Positions 1-5,757 of a stretch of 5,973 bases of DNA are shown in pieces. Both the position numbers and the translations under genes were made by a program. Source of the DNA: Bordetella parapertussis (lineage in GTDB: Bacteria; Pseudomonadota; Gammaproteobacteria; Burkholderiales; Burkholderiaceae_B); NCBI GenBank assembly GCA_943331855.1, contig CALQNE010000222.1, positions 1 to 5,973 on the forward strand, written 5' to 3'. The first letter of the stretch is position 1, and each line of letters begins with the position of its first letter. The notes below the pieces were generated by a model. That model saw only the letters and a list, made by a program, of their open reading frames with translations, was not told the DNA's origin and made no database searches.

Positions 1-263
1 CGTTCAAATCTTTTTGCCCGAGCACCTTCTTTTAGCTTGTCAATATCGAACTCATAACTTAGATGCATTAATGTCAGTCCCGAGTCCGTAATTCGGAAAC
101 CTCCAGCAGGTAATTGTTTTAAATGAATAGCGTAAGTGTCACCGTCAGGAAACTGAAACGGTGTCTTAATAGTCAATATCCCTTCTTGCAGCTGTTCAAT
201 ATCAACATCTGCACATATCGAGGTACACAAGGTACGCTTTAGTGTAATTAAGTCAACGTTCAT
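1..263 (-). CDS. DUF1828-domain protein, partial (3' end outside window)
   Basis: The first 87 residues are visible and the frame stays open to the window edge, so the C-terminus is missing. The N-terminus is a short helical stretch followed by a core with FPDGDTYAIHL (residues 38-48), GGFRITDSGLTLMHLSYEFD (54-73) and a basic KLKEGARAKRFE tail. This 'FPDGD-Y-I-L ... R-TDSG-TLM-LSYE-D' pattern is what I recall of the DUF1828 family, a widespread accessory domain of unknown function that is sometimes followed by DUF1829. No catalytic motif, signal peptide or membrane segment is visible. The ATG at 263 overlaps the stop of the preceding gene by four bases (ATGA) and has no clear Shine-Dalgarno site, so translational coupling to the 160-residue protein is likely. 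Family assignment is from memory of the motif; function is unknown. Confidence 0.75.
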   Translation of the reverse strand, partial: MNVDLITLKRTLCTSICADVDIEQLQEGILTIKTPFQFPDGDTYAIHLKQLPAGGFRITDSGLTLMHLSYEFDIDKLKEGARAKRFE

Positions 264-742
264 TTAAATAGATCCGGAGTTCTTTCGTCTTTATTTTTAT
301 TTTCAAAACCCTTGATATTACAAAGGGTGCATAAATGATTTTTTGCCCCTTCGATATCAGTGTATTCAGTTGTTGCAATGGCAAAGCTCTCTGCCCTCAT
401 GCCCTTAGTTATATATCTTTCAGTTGCAGTATGAATGTGAAATTCACAATCGATCTTGTTGCCCTCAATTTTATTGGTATGTGGGTGATCAGCTCCATTG
501 CAACGCATCAGTATGGTCTCTTCCTTTGTTGAAGAGATCCAAACTAAGATCGCTGAAAAGCCCTTTGTTATCACCGTACTCTGCCTTATGTACAGTTTAA
601 AGGAATCGTTTCCATCAGCGCTTTCAACATTGAAATCTTGTCGAAAGTGTTTTCCCTCTTGTTTTTTTCGAGCGCGAGGATTCAGCACCACTTTTTCTTT
701 GGCTAACAAGGATTCAATTTGTGTGTCTGTTAAGTCTGTCAT
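260..742 (-). CDS. conserved hypothetical protein, 160 aa, partner of the DUF1828 gene
   Basis: I do not recognise a function. The 160-residue protein starts MTDLTDTQIESLLAKEK, with a basic stretch NPRARKKQEGKHFRQDF at about residues 21-37. A beta-rich middle part (FKLYIRQS 48-55, FSAILVWISS 62-71) is followed by two histidine motifs, RCNGADHPHTN (80-90) and FHIHTATERY (101-110). Near the C-terminus is C138-x-x-C141, followed by a charged tail. The pattern resembles the family I tentatively recall as DUF6978, small proteins found next to DUF1828 genes; this name is uncertain. It is soluble by appearance, with no membrane segment. The stop overlaps the DUF1828 start by 4 bp, so the two are co-translated and their products may act together. 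No Shine-Dalgarno sequence precedes the ATG; an inverted repeat sits there instead. Base composition is AT-rich compared with the genes to the right, suggesting acquisition. Confidence 0.8.
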   Translation of the reverse strand: MTDLTDTQIESLLAKEKVVLNPRARKKQEGKHFRQDFNVESADGNDSFKLYIRQSTVITKGFSAILVWISSTKEETILMRCNGADHPHTNKIEGNKIDCEFHIHTATERYITKGMRAESFAIATTEYTDIEGAKNHLCTLCNIKGFENKNKDERTPDLFK

Positions 743-750
743 GAAGTGAA

Positions 751-773
751 CTTAGAGGTGCTTGGCCTCTAAG
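751..773. repeat. perfect 8-bp inverted repeat in the leader of the 160-aa gene
   Basis: CTTAGAGG (751-758) and CCTCTAAG (766-773) are exact reverse complements separated by 7 bases. The repeat ends 8 bases before the ATG at 742, where a Shine-Dalgarno site would be expected and none is seen. It could be an operator for autoregulation or an RNA hairpin controlling translation; the sequence alone does not decide between them. Confidence 0.6.
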
Positions 774-782
774 GTACGGCGA

Positions 783-813
783 ATAACAAACAAACGCAAG
801 ATTTGTGTGACAA
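783..813 (-). promoter_or_regulatory. possible weak promoter of the DUF gene pair
   Basis: On the minus strand, TTGTCA (813-808, five of six consensus -35 bases) is followed after a long 19-base spacer by TGTTAT (788-783, four of six -10 bases). Transcription would then start close to the inverted repeat at 751-773. The spacing is poor. The main support is position: the terminator at 818-847 lies just upstream, so the pair needs a promoter in this short stretch. Confidence 0.25.
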
Positions 814-817
814 AAGC

Positions 818-847
818 AAAAACCCCAGCGCGAACGCAGGGGTTTTT
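818..847. terminator. bidirectional intrinsic terminator after tRNA-Phe
   Basis: The arms AAAAACCCC (818-826) and GGGGTTTTT (839-847) are perfectly complementary. Inside them an A-A mismatch and a GCG/CGC stem close a CGAA tetraloop. The GC-rich stem is followed by a T run on both strands (843-848 on plus, 822-818 read on minus). It starts 11 bases past the 3' end of the tRNA gene, so its obvious role is to end the tRNA-Phe transcript; it would also stop plus-strand transcription coming from the left. Confidence 0.88.
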
Positions 848-858
848 TCAGTTTCAGA

Positions 859-934
859 TGGTGGCCCGGGGCGGAATCGAACCACCGACACAAGGATTTT
901 CAATCCTCTGCTCTACCGACTGAGCTACCAGGCC
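859..934 (-). tRNA. tRNA-Phe (anticodon GAA)
   Basis: The gene is 76 nt with a complete cloverleaf. The acceptor stem GGCCTGG/CCGGGCC has one wobble pair. The D stem is GCTC/GAGC with the loop AGTCGGTA. The anticodon stem GAGGA/TCCTT encloses the loop TTGAAAA, with GAA at positions 34-36 (window bases 901-899). The T stem GGTGG/CCGCC encloses TTCGATT, and CCA is encoded. It decodes UUU and UUC. The resemblance to E. coli tRNA-Phe in the D and anticodon arms is strong. It is followed by an intrinsic terminator and appears to be a single-gene transcript. Its 3' half is a potential integrase attachment site for the AT-rich block on that side. Confidence 0.97.
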
Positions 935-939
935 ATCTG

Positions 940-979
940 AAGGGCGAAATGATACACCAAAATGGGTTTCCTCGCCCTT
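940..979. repeat. inverted repeat spanning the tRNA-Phe promoter
   Basis: AAGGGCGA (940-947) and TCGCCCTT (972-979) are exact 8-bp reverse complements with 24 bases between them, and TTT follows at 980-982. The repeat encloses the putative -10 box of tRNA-Phe. The long loop makes a strong plus-strand terminator unlikely; it may be a protein-binding arrangement or chance. Confidence 0.4.
949..954 (-). promoter_or_regulatory. putative -10 box of the tRNA-Phe promoter
   Basis: TATCAT on the minus strand lies 15 bases before the tRNA 5' end, leaving room for a short leader. The bases following it, TTCGCCC, form a GC-rich discriminator of the kind usual for stable-RNA promoters under stringent control. 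No good -35 hexamer is present at the normal distance, so the call rests on position and the discriminator. Confidence 0.4.
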
Positions 980-997
980 TTTAGGCCTTGGTAGCAT

Positions 998-1013
998 GAA
1001 CCGGTTCTATAAT
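998..1013 (+). promoter_or_regulatory. putative hemA promoter: TATAAT with abutting palindrome
   Basis: A consensus TATAAT -10 box occupies 1008-1013. Directly before it is the perfect 10-bp palindrome GAACCGGTTC (998-1007), inside what would be the promoter spacer, which suggests an operator. The best -35 candidate, TTGGTA at 988-993, is only 14 bases away, so the promoter may be weak or activator-dependent. The untranslated leader to the hemA ATG would be about 90 nt. It contains a 5-bp hairpin CGCAC/GTGCG (1039-1053) and two copies of TAGTCAG (1013-1019, 1031-1037). Confidence 0.4.
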
Positions 1014-1112
1014 AGTCAGCAAGGGTTGGCTAGTCAGTCGCACGCATTGTGCGTTTGAGGTGCCGATTTAAGTGTTTATTGCAGCGCTCTTTATGATTAC
1101 TTGTCGATAAAT

Positions 1113-2387
1113 ATGTCAGTCAATGTTCTCGCCTTAGGCCTCAATCACGTTTCGGCACCGGTTTCGGTGCGCGAGCGCGTATCGTTGCCTGAAGATCTGG
1201 TGCGTCCGGCACTGACAGCTCTACGAGAGGCCTTTGGTGGTGCGGTGAAAGAAGCCGCGATTTTATCTACCTGTAATCGCACTGAACTCTACTGTGCTGC
1301 TGAGCCGCAAGTCGCTGAGCAACTGCCAGGCTGGCTTGCCGATTACAACAAGCTGGATGCCAGCGATTTAAGGCCGCATGTTTATTTGCATGATCGTGGC
1401 GAGGCGGTGCGACATGCTTTTCGGGTCGCGAGCGGTTTAGATTCAATGGTTCTAGGCGAGCCCCAGATCTTAGGGCAGATGAAAGATGCAGTGCGTGCCG
1501 CAGATGAGGCCGGCGCGTTAGGCACCCTGTTACATCAGTTATTTCAGCGCACGTTTTCGGTGGCAAAAGAGGTGCGTTCGACAACAGCGATCGGTGCTCA
1601 GTCGGTGTCTTTGGCAGCAGCAGCCGTGCGGCTGACCGAACGGGTCTTCGGCGATTTGCGTAGTTCGAAGGTGCTTTTTATTGGCGCAGGTGAAATGATC
1701 GAGCTTTGCGCTACACATTTCGCGGCACGCGAGCCAAGTTCAATTGTGGTGGCAAACCGAACGCTTGAACGCGCTGAAGCGTTGGCAAAGCAGTTCTCGG
1801 GTACGACGATGCGCTTGGCCGATGTGCCTGAACGCCTGGCTGAATTTGATGTGGTGGTGTCCTGTACCGCAAGCACGTTGCCGATTCTAGGTTTAGGGAT
1901 GGTTGAGCGGGCCACGCGTCAACGCAAGCGCAAGCCGATCGTGATGGTCGATTTAGCAGTGCCGCGTGACATTGAACCTGAAGTTGCACACTTGGATGAT
2001 GTGTATTTGTATTCGGTGGATGACTTAGGCGCTGTGGTGCAAAGTGGTACAGAAGCGCGTTTGGCTGCCGTGGTGCAAGCCGAAACCATCATCGATGCGC
2101 GCGTATTGAACTTTATGCATTGGATGCAAGTGCGTGCCAATGTTCCTGTGATTCGTGATTTACAACAAACCGCACAAGCCGTTCAAGCGCAAGAGCTTGA
2201 GCGTGCGCGTAAGATGTTAGCTAAAGGTGATTCGCCCGAGGCTGTACTCGAACAATTAGCGCACGGGTTGACTCAAAAATTTTTGCATGGCACTTTAGCT
2301 TCGCTTAACGAAAGCGAAGAAGCAGAGCGCCAACAATTGCTGGCGTGGTTGCCACGCATTTTTCCGAAAAGCGCTGATCGACGTTAG
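1113..2387 (+). CDS. hemA: glutamyl-tRNA reductase
   Basis: HemA reduces glutamyl-tRNA(Glu) to glutamate-1-semialdehyde with NADPH, the first step of the C5 route to 5-aminolevulinate and tetrapyrroles, in the cytosol. The 424-residue protein is close to the E. coli length (418). The N-terminal catalytic domain opens with the typical [16 protein letters not shown]. It carries the active-site cysteine C54 in [10 protein letters not shown] and the family signature S111[11 protein letters not shown]. The Rossmann NADPH domain begins at [10 protein letters not shown] (186-195), with VANRTLERA next. A helical dimerisation domain follows (about 320-424). I chose the ATG at 1113 because the family motif starts there; an in-frame TTG at 1101 would add four residues. 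No clear Shine-Dalgarno site precedes either start. It is the first gene of the plus-strand cluster. Confidence 0.96.
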   Translation: MSVNVLALGLNHVSAPVSVRERVSLPEDLVRPALTALREAFGGAVKEAAILSTCNRTELYCAAEPQVAEQLPGWLADYNKLDASDLRPHVYLHDRGEAVRHAFRVASGLDSMVLGEPQILGQMKDAVRAADEAGALGTLLHQLFQRTFSVAKEVRSTTAIGAQSVSLAAAAVRLTERVFGDLRSSKVLFIGAGEMIELCATHFAAREPSSIVVANRTLERAEALAKQFSGTTMRLADVPERLAEFDVVVSCTASTLPILGLGMVERATRQRKRKPIVMVDLAVPRDIEPEVAHLDDVYLYSVDDLGAVVQSGTEARLAAVVQAETIIDARVLNFMHWMQVRANVPVIRDLQQTAQAVQAQELERARKMLAKGDSPEAVLEQLAHGLTQKFLHGTLASLNESEEAERQQLLAWLPRIFPKSADRR

Positions 2388-2411
2388 CGTCGCTATTGCG
2401 AAGTTTTTGGA

Positions 2412-2426
2412 GCCCAGTCGCTGGGC
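2412..2426. other. small hairpin between hemA and prfA
   Basis: GCCCAG (2412-2417) and CTGGGC (2421-2426) form a perfect 6-bp stem with a TCG loop in the 69-base hemA-prfA gap. No T run follows on either strand, so it is not a standard terminator. It may be an mRNA processing or stability element, or lie in the translational control region of prfA. Confidence 0.4.
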
Positions 2427-2456
2427 GCAGTCGTTCACTTAACCAATAATAATTTC

Positions 2457-3539
2457 ATGAAATCTTCAATGCGCGCTCGCTTAGAGCATCTCTCTCGTCG
2501 ATTAGTCGATCTCGATGCCATACTGGCCGAGCCTGACGCGGCCAACGATATGAATCAATACCGAAAGCTGTCGCGCGAACGTGCTGAGCTTGAGCCTGTC
2601 GTGAAGGCATTTGAGGCGTTTGAGTCAGCCGAGTCTGAGCTTGAGGGTGCGCGAGCGATGCTCGAAGACCCCGAAATGAAAGCGATGGCACTTGAAGAAA
2701 TCGACGATTGCAAGGGTCGTATCGAAAAGCTCGAAGCAGAGTTGCAGTTGCAATTATTGCCGCGTGACCCTGATGATGGCCGCAGCGTCTTTCTTGAAAT
2801 TCGTGCGGGTACTGGCGGCGATGAAAGCGCCCTATTCTCGGGTGATTTGCTGCGCATGTACACCCGGTATGCAGAGCAGCAAGGTTGGAAAGTCGAGCTC
2901 ATGTCCGAGAGCCCTTCTGAGTTGGGTGGCTATCGCGAAGTGATTGTGCGCTTGGATGGTGATGGTGCTTATGGCAGACTTAAGTTTGAATCGGGCGCAC
3001 ACCGCGTGCAACGTGTGCCGGCAACCGAGAGTCAGGGGCGGATTCATACCTCGGCCTGTACGGTCGCAGTCATGCCTGAAGCTGATGCCGCCACAGATAT
3101 CGTAATCAATCCGAGTGAATTGCGTATTGATACCTTTCGCGCCAGTGGCGCGGGCGGGCAACATATTAATAAAACAGATTCTGCCGTGCGGATCACGCAT
3201 TTGCCGACGGGGTTGGTGGTTGAATGCCAAGACGATCGCTCGCAACATCGCAACAAAGATAAGGCCATGCAAGTGTTGGCGGCAAGGCTTAAAGATAAAG
3301 TGCAACGCGAACGCCACGACAAAGAGGCGGCACAGCGCAAAAGTTTGGTGGGATCGGGGGATCGCTCTGAAAGGATTCGCACCTATAACTTTCCACAAGG
3401 GCGTTTGACCGATCATCGCATTAACCTCACTTTGTATAAGCTTGGTGCGATTATGGAAGGCGATTTAAACGATGTGACTGGCGCCTTGATCGCCGAGCAT
3501 CAAGCGGAGTTGCTAGCAGCGTTGGGCGACGATCTTTAA
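2457..3539 (+). CDS. prfA: peptide chain release factor 1 (RF1)
   Basis: RF1 recognises UAA and UAG in the ribosomal A site and triggers release of the finished peptide. At 360 residues it equals the E. coli protein in length. A helical, charged N-terminal domain (1-100) is followed by the [12 protein letters not shown] segment (116-127). The RF1-specific codon-reading tripeptide P188-A-T190 in [15 protein letters not shown] separates it from RF2, which has SPF. The catalytic G233-G-Q235 lies in [18 protein letters not shown]. The C-terminal [23 protein letters not shown] block (299-321) is typical. The ATG at 2457 gives [10 protein letters not shown], aligning with the E. coli start MKPS. 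No Shine-Dalgarno site is visible in the A/T-rich stretch before it. The stop shares one base with the start of prmC. Confidence 0.97.
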   Translation: MKSSMRARLEHLSRRLVDLDAILAEPDAANDMNQYRKLSRERAELEPVVKAFEAFESAESELEGARAMLEDPEMKAMALEEIDDCKGRIEKLEAELQLQLLPRDPDDGRSVFLEIRAGTGGDESALFSGDLLRMYTRYAEQQGWKVELMSESPSELGGYREVIVRLDGDGAYGRLKFESGAHRVQRVPATESQGRIHTSACTVAVMPEADAATDIVINPSELRIDTFRASGAGGQHINKTDSAVRITHLPTGLVVECQDDRSQHRNKDKAMQVLAARLKDKVQRERHDKEAAQRKSLVGSGDRSERIRTYNFPQGRLTDHRINLTLYKLGAIMEGDLNDVTGALIAEHQAELLAALGDDL

Positions 3540-4348
3540 TGCAAACGGCGCAGTCGTTGATGGCAATATGTGGCTTGCCTCGACTTGAAGCGCGCATGTT
3601 GCTTGAAGTCGCGTTAAATAAACCGCGCGAATGGTTGTTGGCGCACGATACTGATGTGCTGCCACCAGAGTTGGCCGCTCATTTTTTAACGCTCGCGGCG
3701 CAGCGTCGTCAGGGCACGCCGATGGCACACCTGGCAGGCCATCGCGAGTTTATGGGGCATCGCTTTGTGGTGTCGCCTGATGTCCTGATCCCTAGGCCAG
3801 AGACTGAACTGTTGGTTGAAGTGGCGTTACAAAAAATGCCTGCTGGGGCCTGCTCATTATTGGACCTGGGCACCGGTAGCGGCGCGGTCGCGATTAGCAT
3901 CGCGTTGGCGCGACCAGAGGCGCGTGTGGTCGCCAGTGACCTGAGCCCAGCTGCCTTAGCCATTGCTCAAAAAAATGCTAAACAGCTAGGCGTGCAGATT
4001 CAGTTGTGGCAGGGTAGTTGGTATGAAGCCCTACCGTCAGAGGGGCGATTCGAGGTGATCGTTTCAAACCCGCCGTATATTGCAAGTGGTGATCCACATT
4101 TGGTCATAGGCGACCTAAGGTTTGAGCCGATTACGGCCTTAACTGACGGCGCAGACGGCTTGATGGCGCTTCGCCATATTATTGAGGGTGCGCCTCGGCG
4201 CCTTAGCCCCAAAGGGTCTTTATGGCTTGAGCACGGTTTTGACCAAAGTCAGGCAGTTAGGCAGTTGTTGGTTGCGGCGGGGTTTAGTGCGGTAGAAACA
4301 AAATTAGACTTAGCAGGCTTGCCCCGTGTGACGGGTGGAACCCTGTAG
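3539..4348 (+). CDS. prmC: release factor glutamine N5-methyltransferase
   Basis: PrmC methylates the glutamine of the GGQ motif of RF1 and RF2, using S-adenosylmethionine, and so raises termination efficiency. The 269-residue protein is near the usual 275-280. An N-terminal helical substrate-binding domain (1-75) is followed by IPRPETELLVE (84-94), SAM-binding motif I LLDLGTGSGAVAIS (107-120), the acidic D134 after ARVVAS, and the diagnostic N177-P-P-Y180 that binds the target glutamine. The LTDGADGL segment (201-208) is also typical. The start overlaps the prfA stop as TAATG, so translation is probably coupled. Enzyme and substrate are thus made together: the neighbouring gene encodes RF1 with its target Q235. 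The first residues are somewhat short compared with E. coli, but nothing essential is missing. Confidence 0.96.
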   Translation: MQTAQSLMAICGLPRLEARMLLEVALNKPREWLLAHDTDVLPPELAAHFLTLAAQRRQGTPMAHLAGHREFMGHRFVVSPDVLIPRPETELLVEVALQKMPAGACSLLDLGTGSGAVAISIALARPEARVVASDLSPAALAIAQKNAKQLGVQIQLWQGSWYEALPSEGRFEVIVSNPPYIASGDPHLVIGDLRFEPITALTDGADGLMALRHIIEGAPRRLSPKGSLWLEHGFDQSQAVRQLLVAAGFSAVETKLDLAGLPRVTGGTL

Positions 4349-4354
4349 GATCCT

Positions 4355-4360
4355 TATAAT
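4355..4360 (+). promoter_or_regulatory. possible -10 box for grxD
   Basis: A consensus TATAAT lies 6 bases past the prmC stop, within the 44-base gap before grxD. It would give a leader of roughly 25 nt. No convincing -35 hexamer is seen 16-18 bases upstream; GTGACG at 4328-4333 shares TGAC but is too far. If real, grxD can be expressed separately from hemA-prfA-prmC. Confidence 0.35.
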
Positions 4361-4383
4361 GAGATATTCATTTTTTATTGATT

Positions 4384-4388
4384 AGGAA
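4384..4388 (+). promoter_or_regulatory. ribosome binding site of grxD
   Basis: AGGAA sits four bases before the ATG at 4393 and is the clearest Shine-Dalgarno site on the plus strand of this window. It decides for MSDVQTF as the start over an in-frame TTG at 4378, which lies upstream of this site and would add five residues. Confidence 0.65.
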
Positions 4389-4392
4389 CATC

Positions 4393-4719
4393 ATGAGCGA
4401 CGTTCAAACATTTATCCGCGATACAGTCACTAACAATCCTGTGGTGCTTTTTATGAAAGGTACCGCCCAGGCGCCTCAGTGTGGCTTTTCGGGCAAAGCG
4501 ATTCAAATCTTGAAAAGTAACGGCGTGACGACCTTGGTCACGGTCAACGTGCTTGAAGATGAAGACGTTCGCAGTGGAATCAAAGAATTCTCGCAATGGC
4601 CAACAGTGCCTCAGTTGTATGTCAAGGGCGAGTTCATCGGCGGCTCAGACATCATGACCGAAATGGATCAGAGTGGCGAGCTCAAGCAAGTGTTGGCCGC
4701 CGCTGGCGCTGCAGCCTAA
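4393..4719 (+). CDS. grxD: monothiol glutaredoxin, Grx4/GrxD type (CGFS)
   Basis: The protein belongs to the CGFS glutaredoxins, which bind a [2Fe-2S] cluster with glutathione as dimers or with BolA proteins and take part in Fe-S cluster delivery and iron homeostasis rather than general disulfide reduction. At 108 residues it is slightly shorter than E. coli GrxD (115). Visible features are the helix DVQTFIRDTVTNNPVVLFMKG with K22, the active site C30-G-F-S33, the cis-proline motif W69-P-T-V-P73, and the glutathione-binding G83-G84-S85-D86. The tail is alanine-rich. It follows prmC by 44 bases, an arrangement I know from betaproteobacteria. It may have its own promoter. Confidence 0.96.
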   Translation: MSDVQTFIRDTVTNNPVVLFMKGTAQAPQCGFSGKAIQILKSNGVTTLVTVNVLEDEDVRSGIKEFSQWPTVPQLYVKGEFIGGSDIMTEMDQSGELKQVLAAAGAAA

Positions 4720-4737
4720 GCTGCGTTAATTGCTTAA

Positions 4738-4769
4738 GGGCTTGCACTTGGGCTAACCCGAGTGCGCCC
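4738..4769. terminator. hairpin between convergent grxD and ttcA, probable terminator
   Basis: GCACTTGGG (4744-4752) pairs with CCCGAGTGC (4757-4765) around a CTAA loop, with one wobble pair. The stem continues after a two-base bulge as GGGC (4738-4741) with GCCC (4766-4769). It begins 18 bases after the grxD stop and 6 bases after the ttcA stop read on the minus strand. There is no proper T run on either side, so it may act as a weak or Rho-assisted bidirectional terminator or as an mRNA 3'-end barrier. Confidence 0.55.
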
Positions 4770-4775
4770 GTTCGC

Positions 4776-5750
4776 TTATGCCTTGAGCGTGTGCCGCACA
4801 AGCGTAATGACCTGAGTTTGAGGCAAGATCGGTTCAGTCGGTGAAGAAGCGCCTTGCTGATCAAAATCACGCGCGTCTGTCGTTGACTCAAAACTTGGCG
4901 GATCAAAGGCGAGGTCTCCTTCTGGATCTACCACGCCGGTTGGTTTGAGATTAGCAAAGTCAAATAATGAGCGGTCCATCAAATGTGACGGCGCCACATT
5001 TGAAAGCGCATTAAAAATACTCCAGGCGCGAGAAGGATGTTTTTTATCCCATTCGGCGAGCATGCGTCCAACCTCTTTGCGTTTCAGATTTTCTTGTGAG
5101 CCGCATAGGTTGCAGGGAATAATTGGAAATTGTTTCCAATCTGCGTAGGCAATCAAATCGGTTTCTTGGATATAGGCTAAGGGCCGAATCACGGTGTGTC
5201 TACCGTCATCAGACACGAGCTTGGGCGGCATGGCTTTGAGCTTGCCACCATAAAACAGATTTAAAAAGAAAGTGCCTAGGATATCGTCACGGTGGTGGCC
5301 GAGAGCAATTTTTGTCGCGCCTAGTTCGGTAGCAACCCGATACAAAATCCCGCGACGCAGTCGCGAGCAAAGTGAGCAGGTCGTCTTACCTTCTGGGATG
5401 AGGCGCTTAACGATTGAATACGTATCTTGGTTTTCGATATGAAACGGAATATCGCGAGTGCGCAAATAGTTTGGCAAAACCTCTTCCGGAAAGCCGGGTT
5501 GTTTTTGATCGAGATTGACGGCAATAATTTCGAAGTCAATCGGGGCTCGCGTCCGTAGTGTGAGGAGCACATCGAGCATCGTGTACGAGTCTTTTCCGCC
5601 AGACAAACACACCATGACGCGGTCGCCCGCTTCAATCATGTTGTAGTCGCCAATCGCGCGACCTGTTTCTCGCATGATGCGTTTTGATAGTTTATTGTGT
5701 TCGATGCGCTGTTTTTCGCTGATCACGGGTATTGGGGTCACGCTATTCAT
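4776..5750 (-). CDS. ttcA: tRNA 2-thiocytidine (s2C32) synthetase TtcA
   Basis: TtcA thiolates cytidine 32 in the anticodon loop of certain tRNAs, activating the base with ATP and using an Fe-S cluster. The 324-residue protein (E. coli 311) has the PP-loop S50-GGKDS55, the cysteine pair C125-S-L-C128 in [13 protein letters not shown], the G151-HHRDD156 motif and a second pair C213-N-L-C216. Conserved [15 protein letters not shown] (251-265) and [12 protein letters not shown] (272-283) follow. The last 40 residues are an acidic, serine- and proline-containing tail, typically variable. I chose the ATG at 5750 (MNSVTPIP) because it leaves 7 bases after the mnmH stop; an in-frame upstream ATG at 5798 would overlap mnmH by 41 bases and add an unusual leader. 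The two genes appear to form an operon. Confidence 0.96.
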   Translation of the reverse strand: MNSVTPIPVISEKQRIEHNKLSKRIMRETGRAIGDYNMIEAGDRVMVCLSGGKDSYTMLDVLLTLRTRAPIDFEIIAVNLDQKQPGFPEEVLPNYLRTRDIPFHIENQDTYSIVKRLIPEGKTTCSLCSRLRRGILYRVATELGATKIALGHHRDDILGTFFLNLFYGGKLKAMPPKLVSDDGRHTVIRPLAYIQETDLIAYADWKQFPIIPCNLCGSQENLKRKEVGRMLAEWDKKHPSRAWSIFNALSNVAPSHLMDRSLFDFANLKPTGVVDPEGDLAFDPPSFESTTDARDFDQQGASSPTEPILPQTQVITLVRHTLKA

Positions 5751-5757
5751 ATGGATC

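Noticed and set aside
335..749. Plus-strand open frames of 65 and 83 codons opposite the 160-aa gene
   Set aside because: They lie antisense to a better-supported gene, have no recognisable domain, no ribosome binding site, and show cysteine- and serine-rich translations typical of shadow frames.
743..858. A second att-like copy of the tRNA-Phe 3' end within the window
   Set aside because: I looked for a repeat of the T-arm and acceptor sequence in the left block and found none; if one exists it is outside the window.
1101..1112. TTG start for hemA, four residues upstream
   Set aside because: No ribosome binding site favours it, and the family's N-terminal motif fits the ATG at 1113; not fully excluded.
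2832..3416. 194-codon minus-strand open frame inside prfA
   Set aside because: Long by length alone, but fully antisense to RF1, whose motifs and length are complete; no domain or start signals.
2424..3558. 12-base direct repeat GGCGCAGTCGTT at 2424-2435 and 3547-3558
   Set aside because: One copy is in the hemA-prfA gap and the other inside the prmC coding sequence; only two copies, no flanking structure, so most likely chance.
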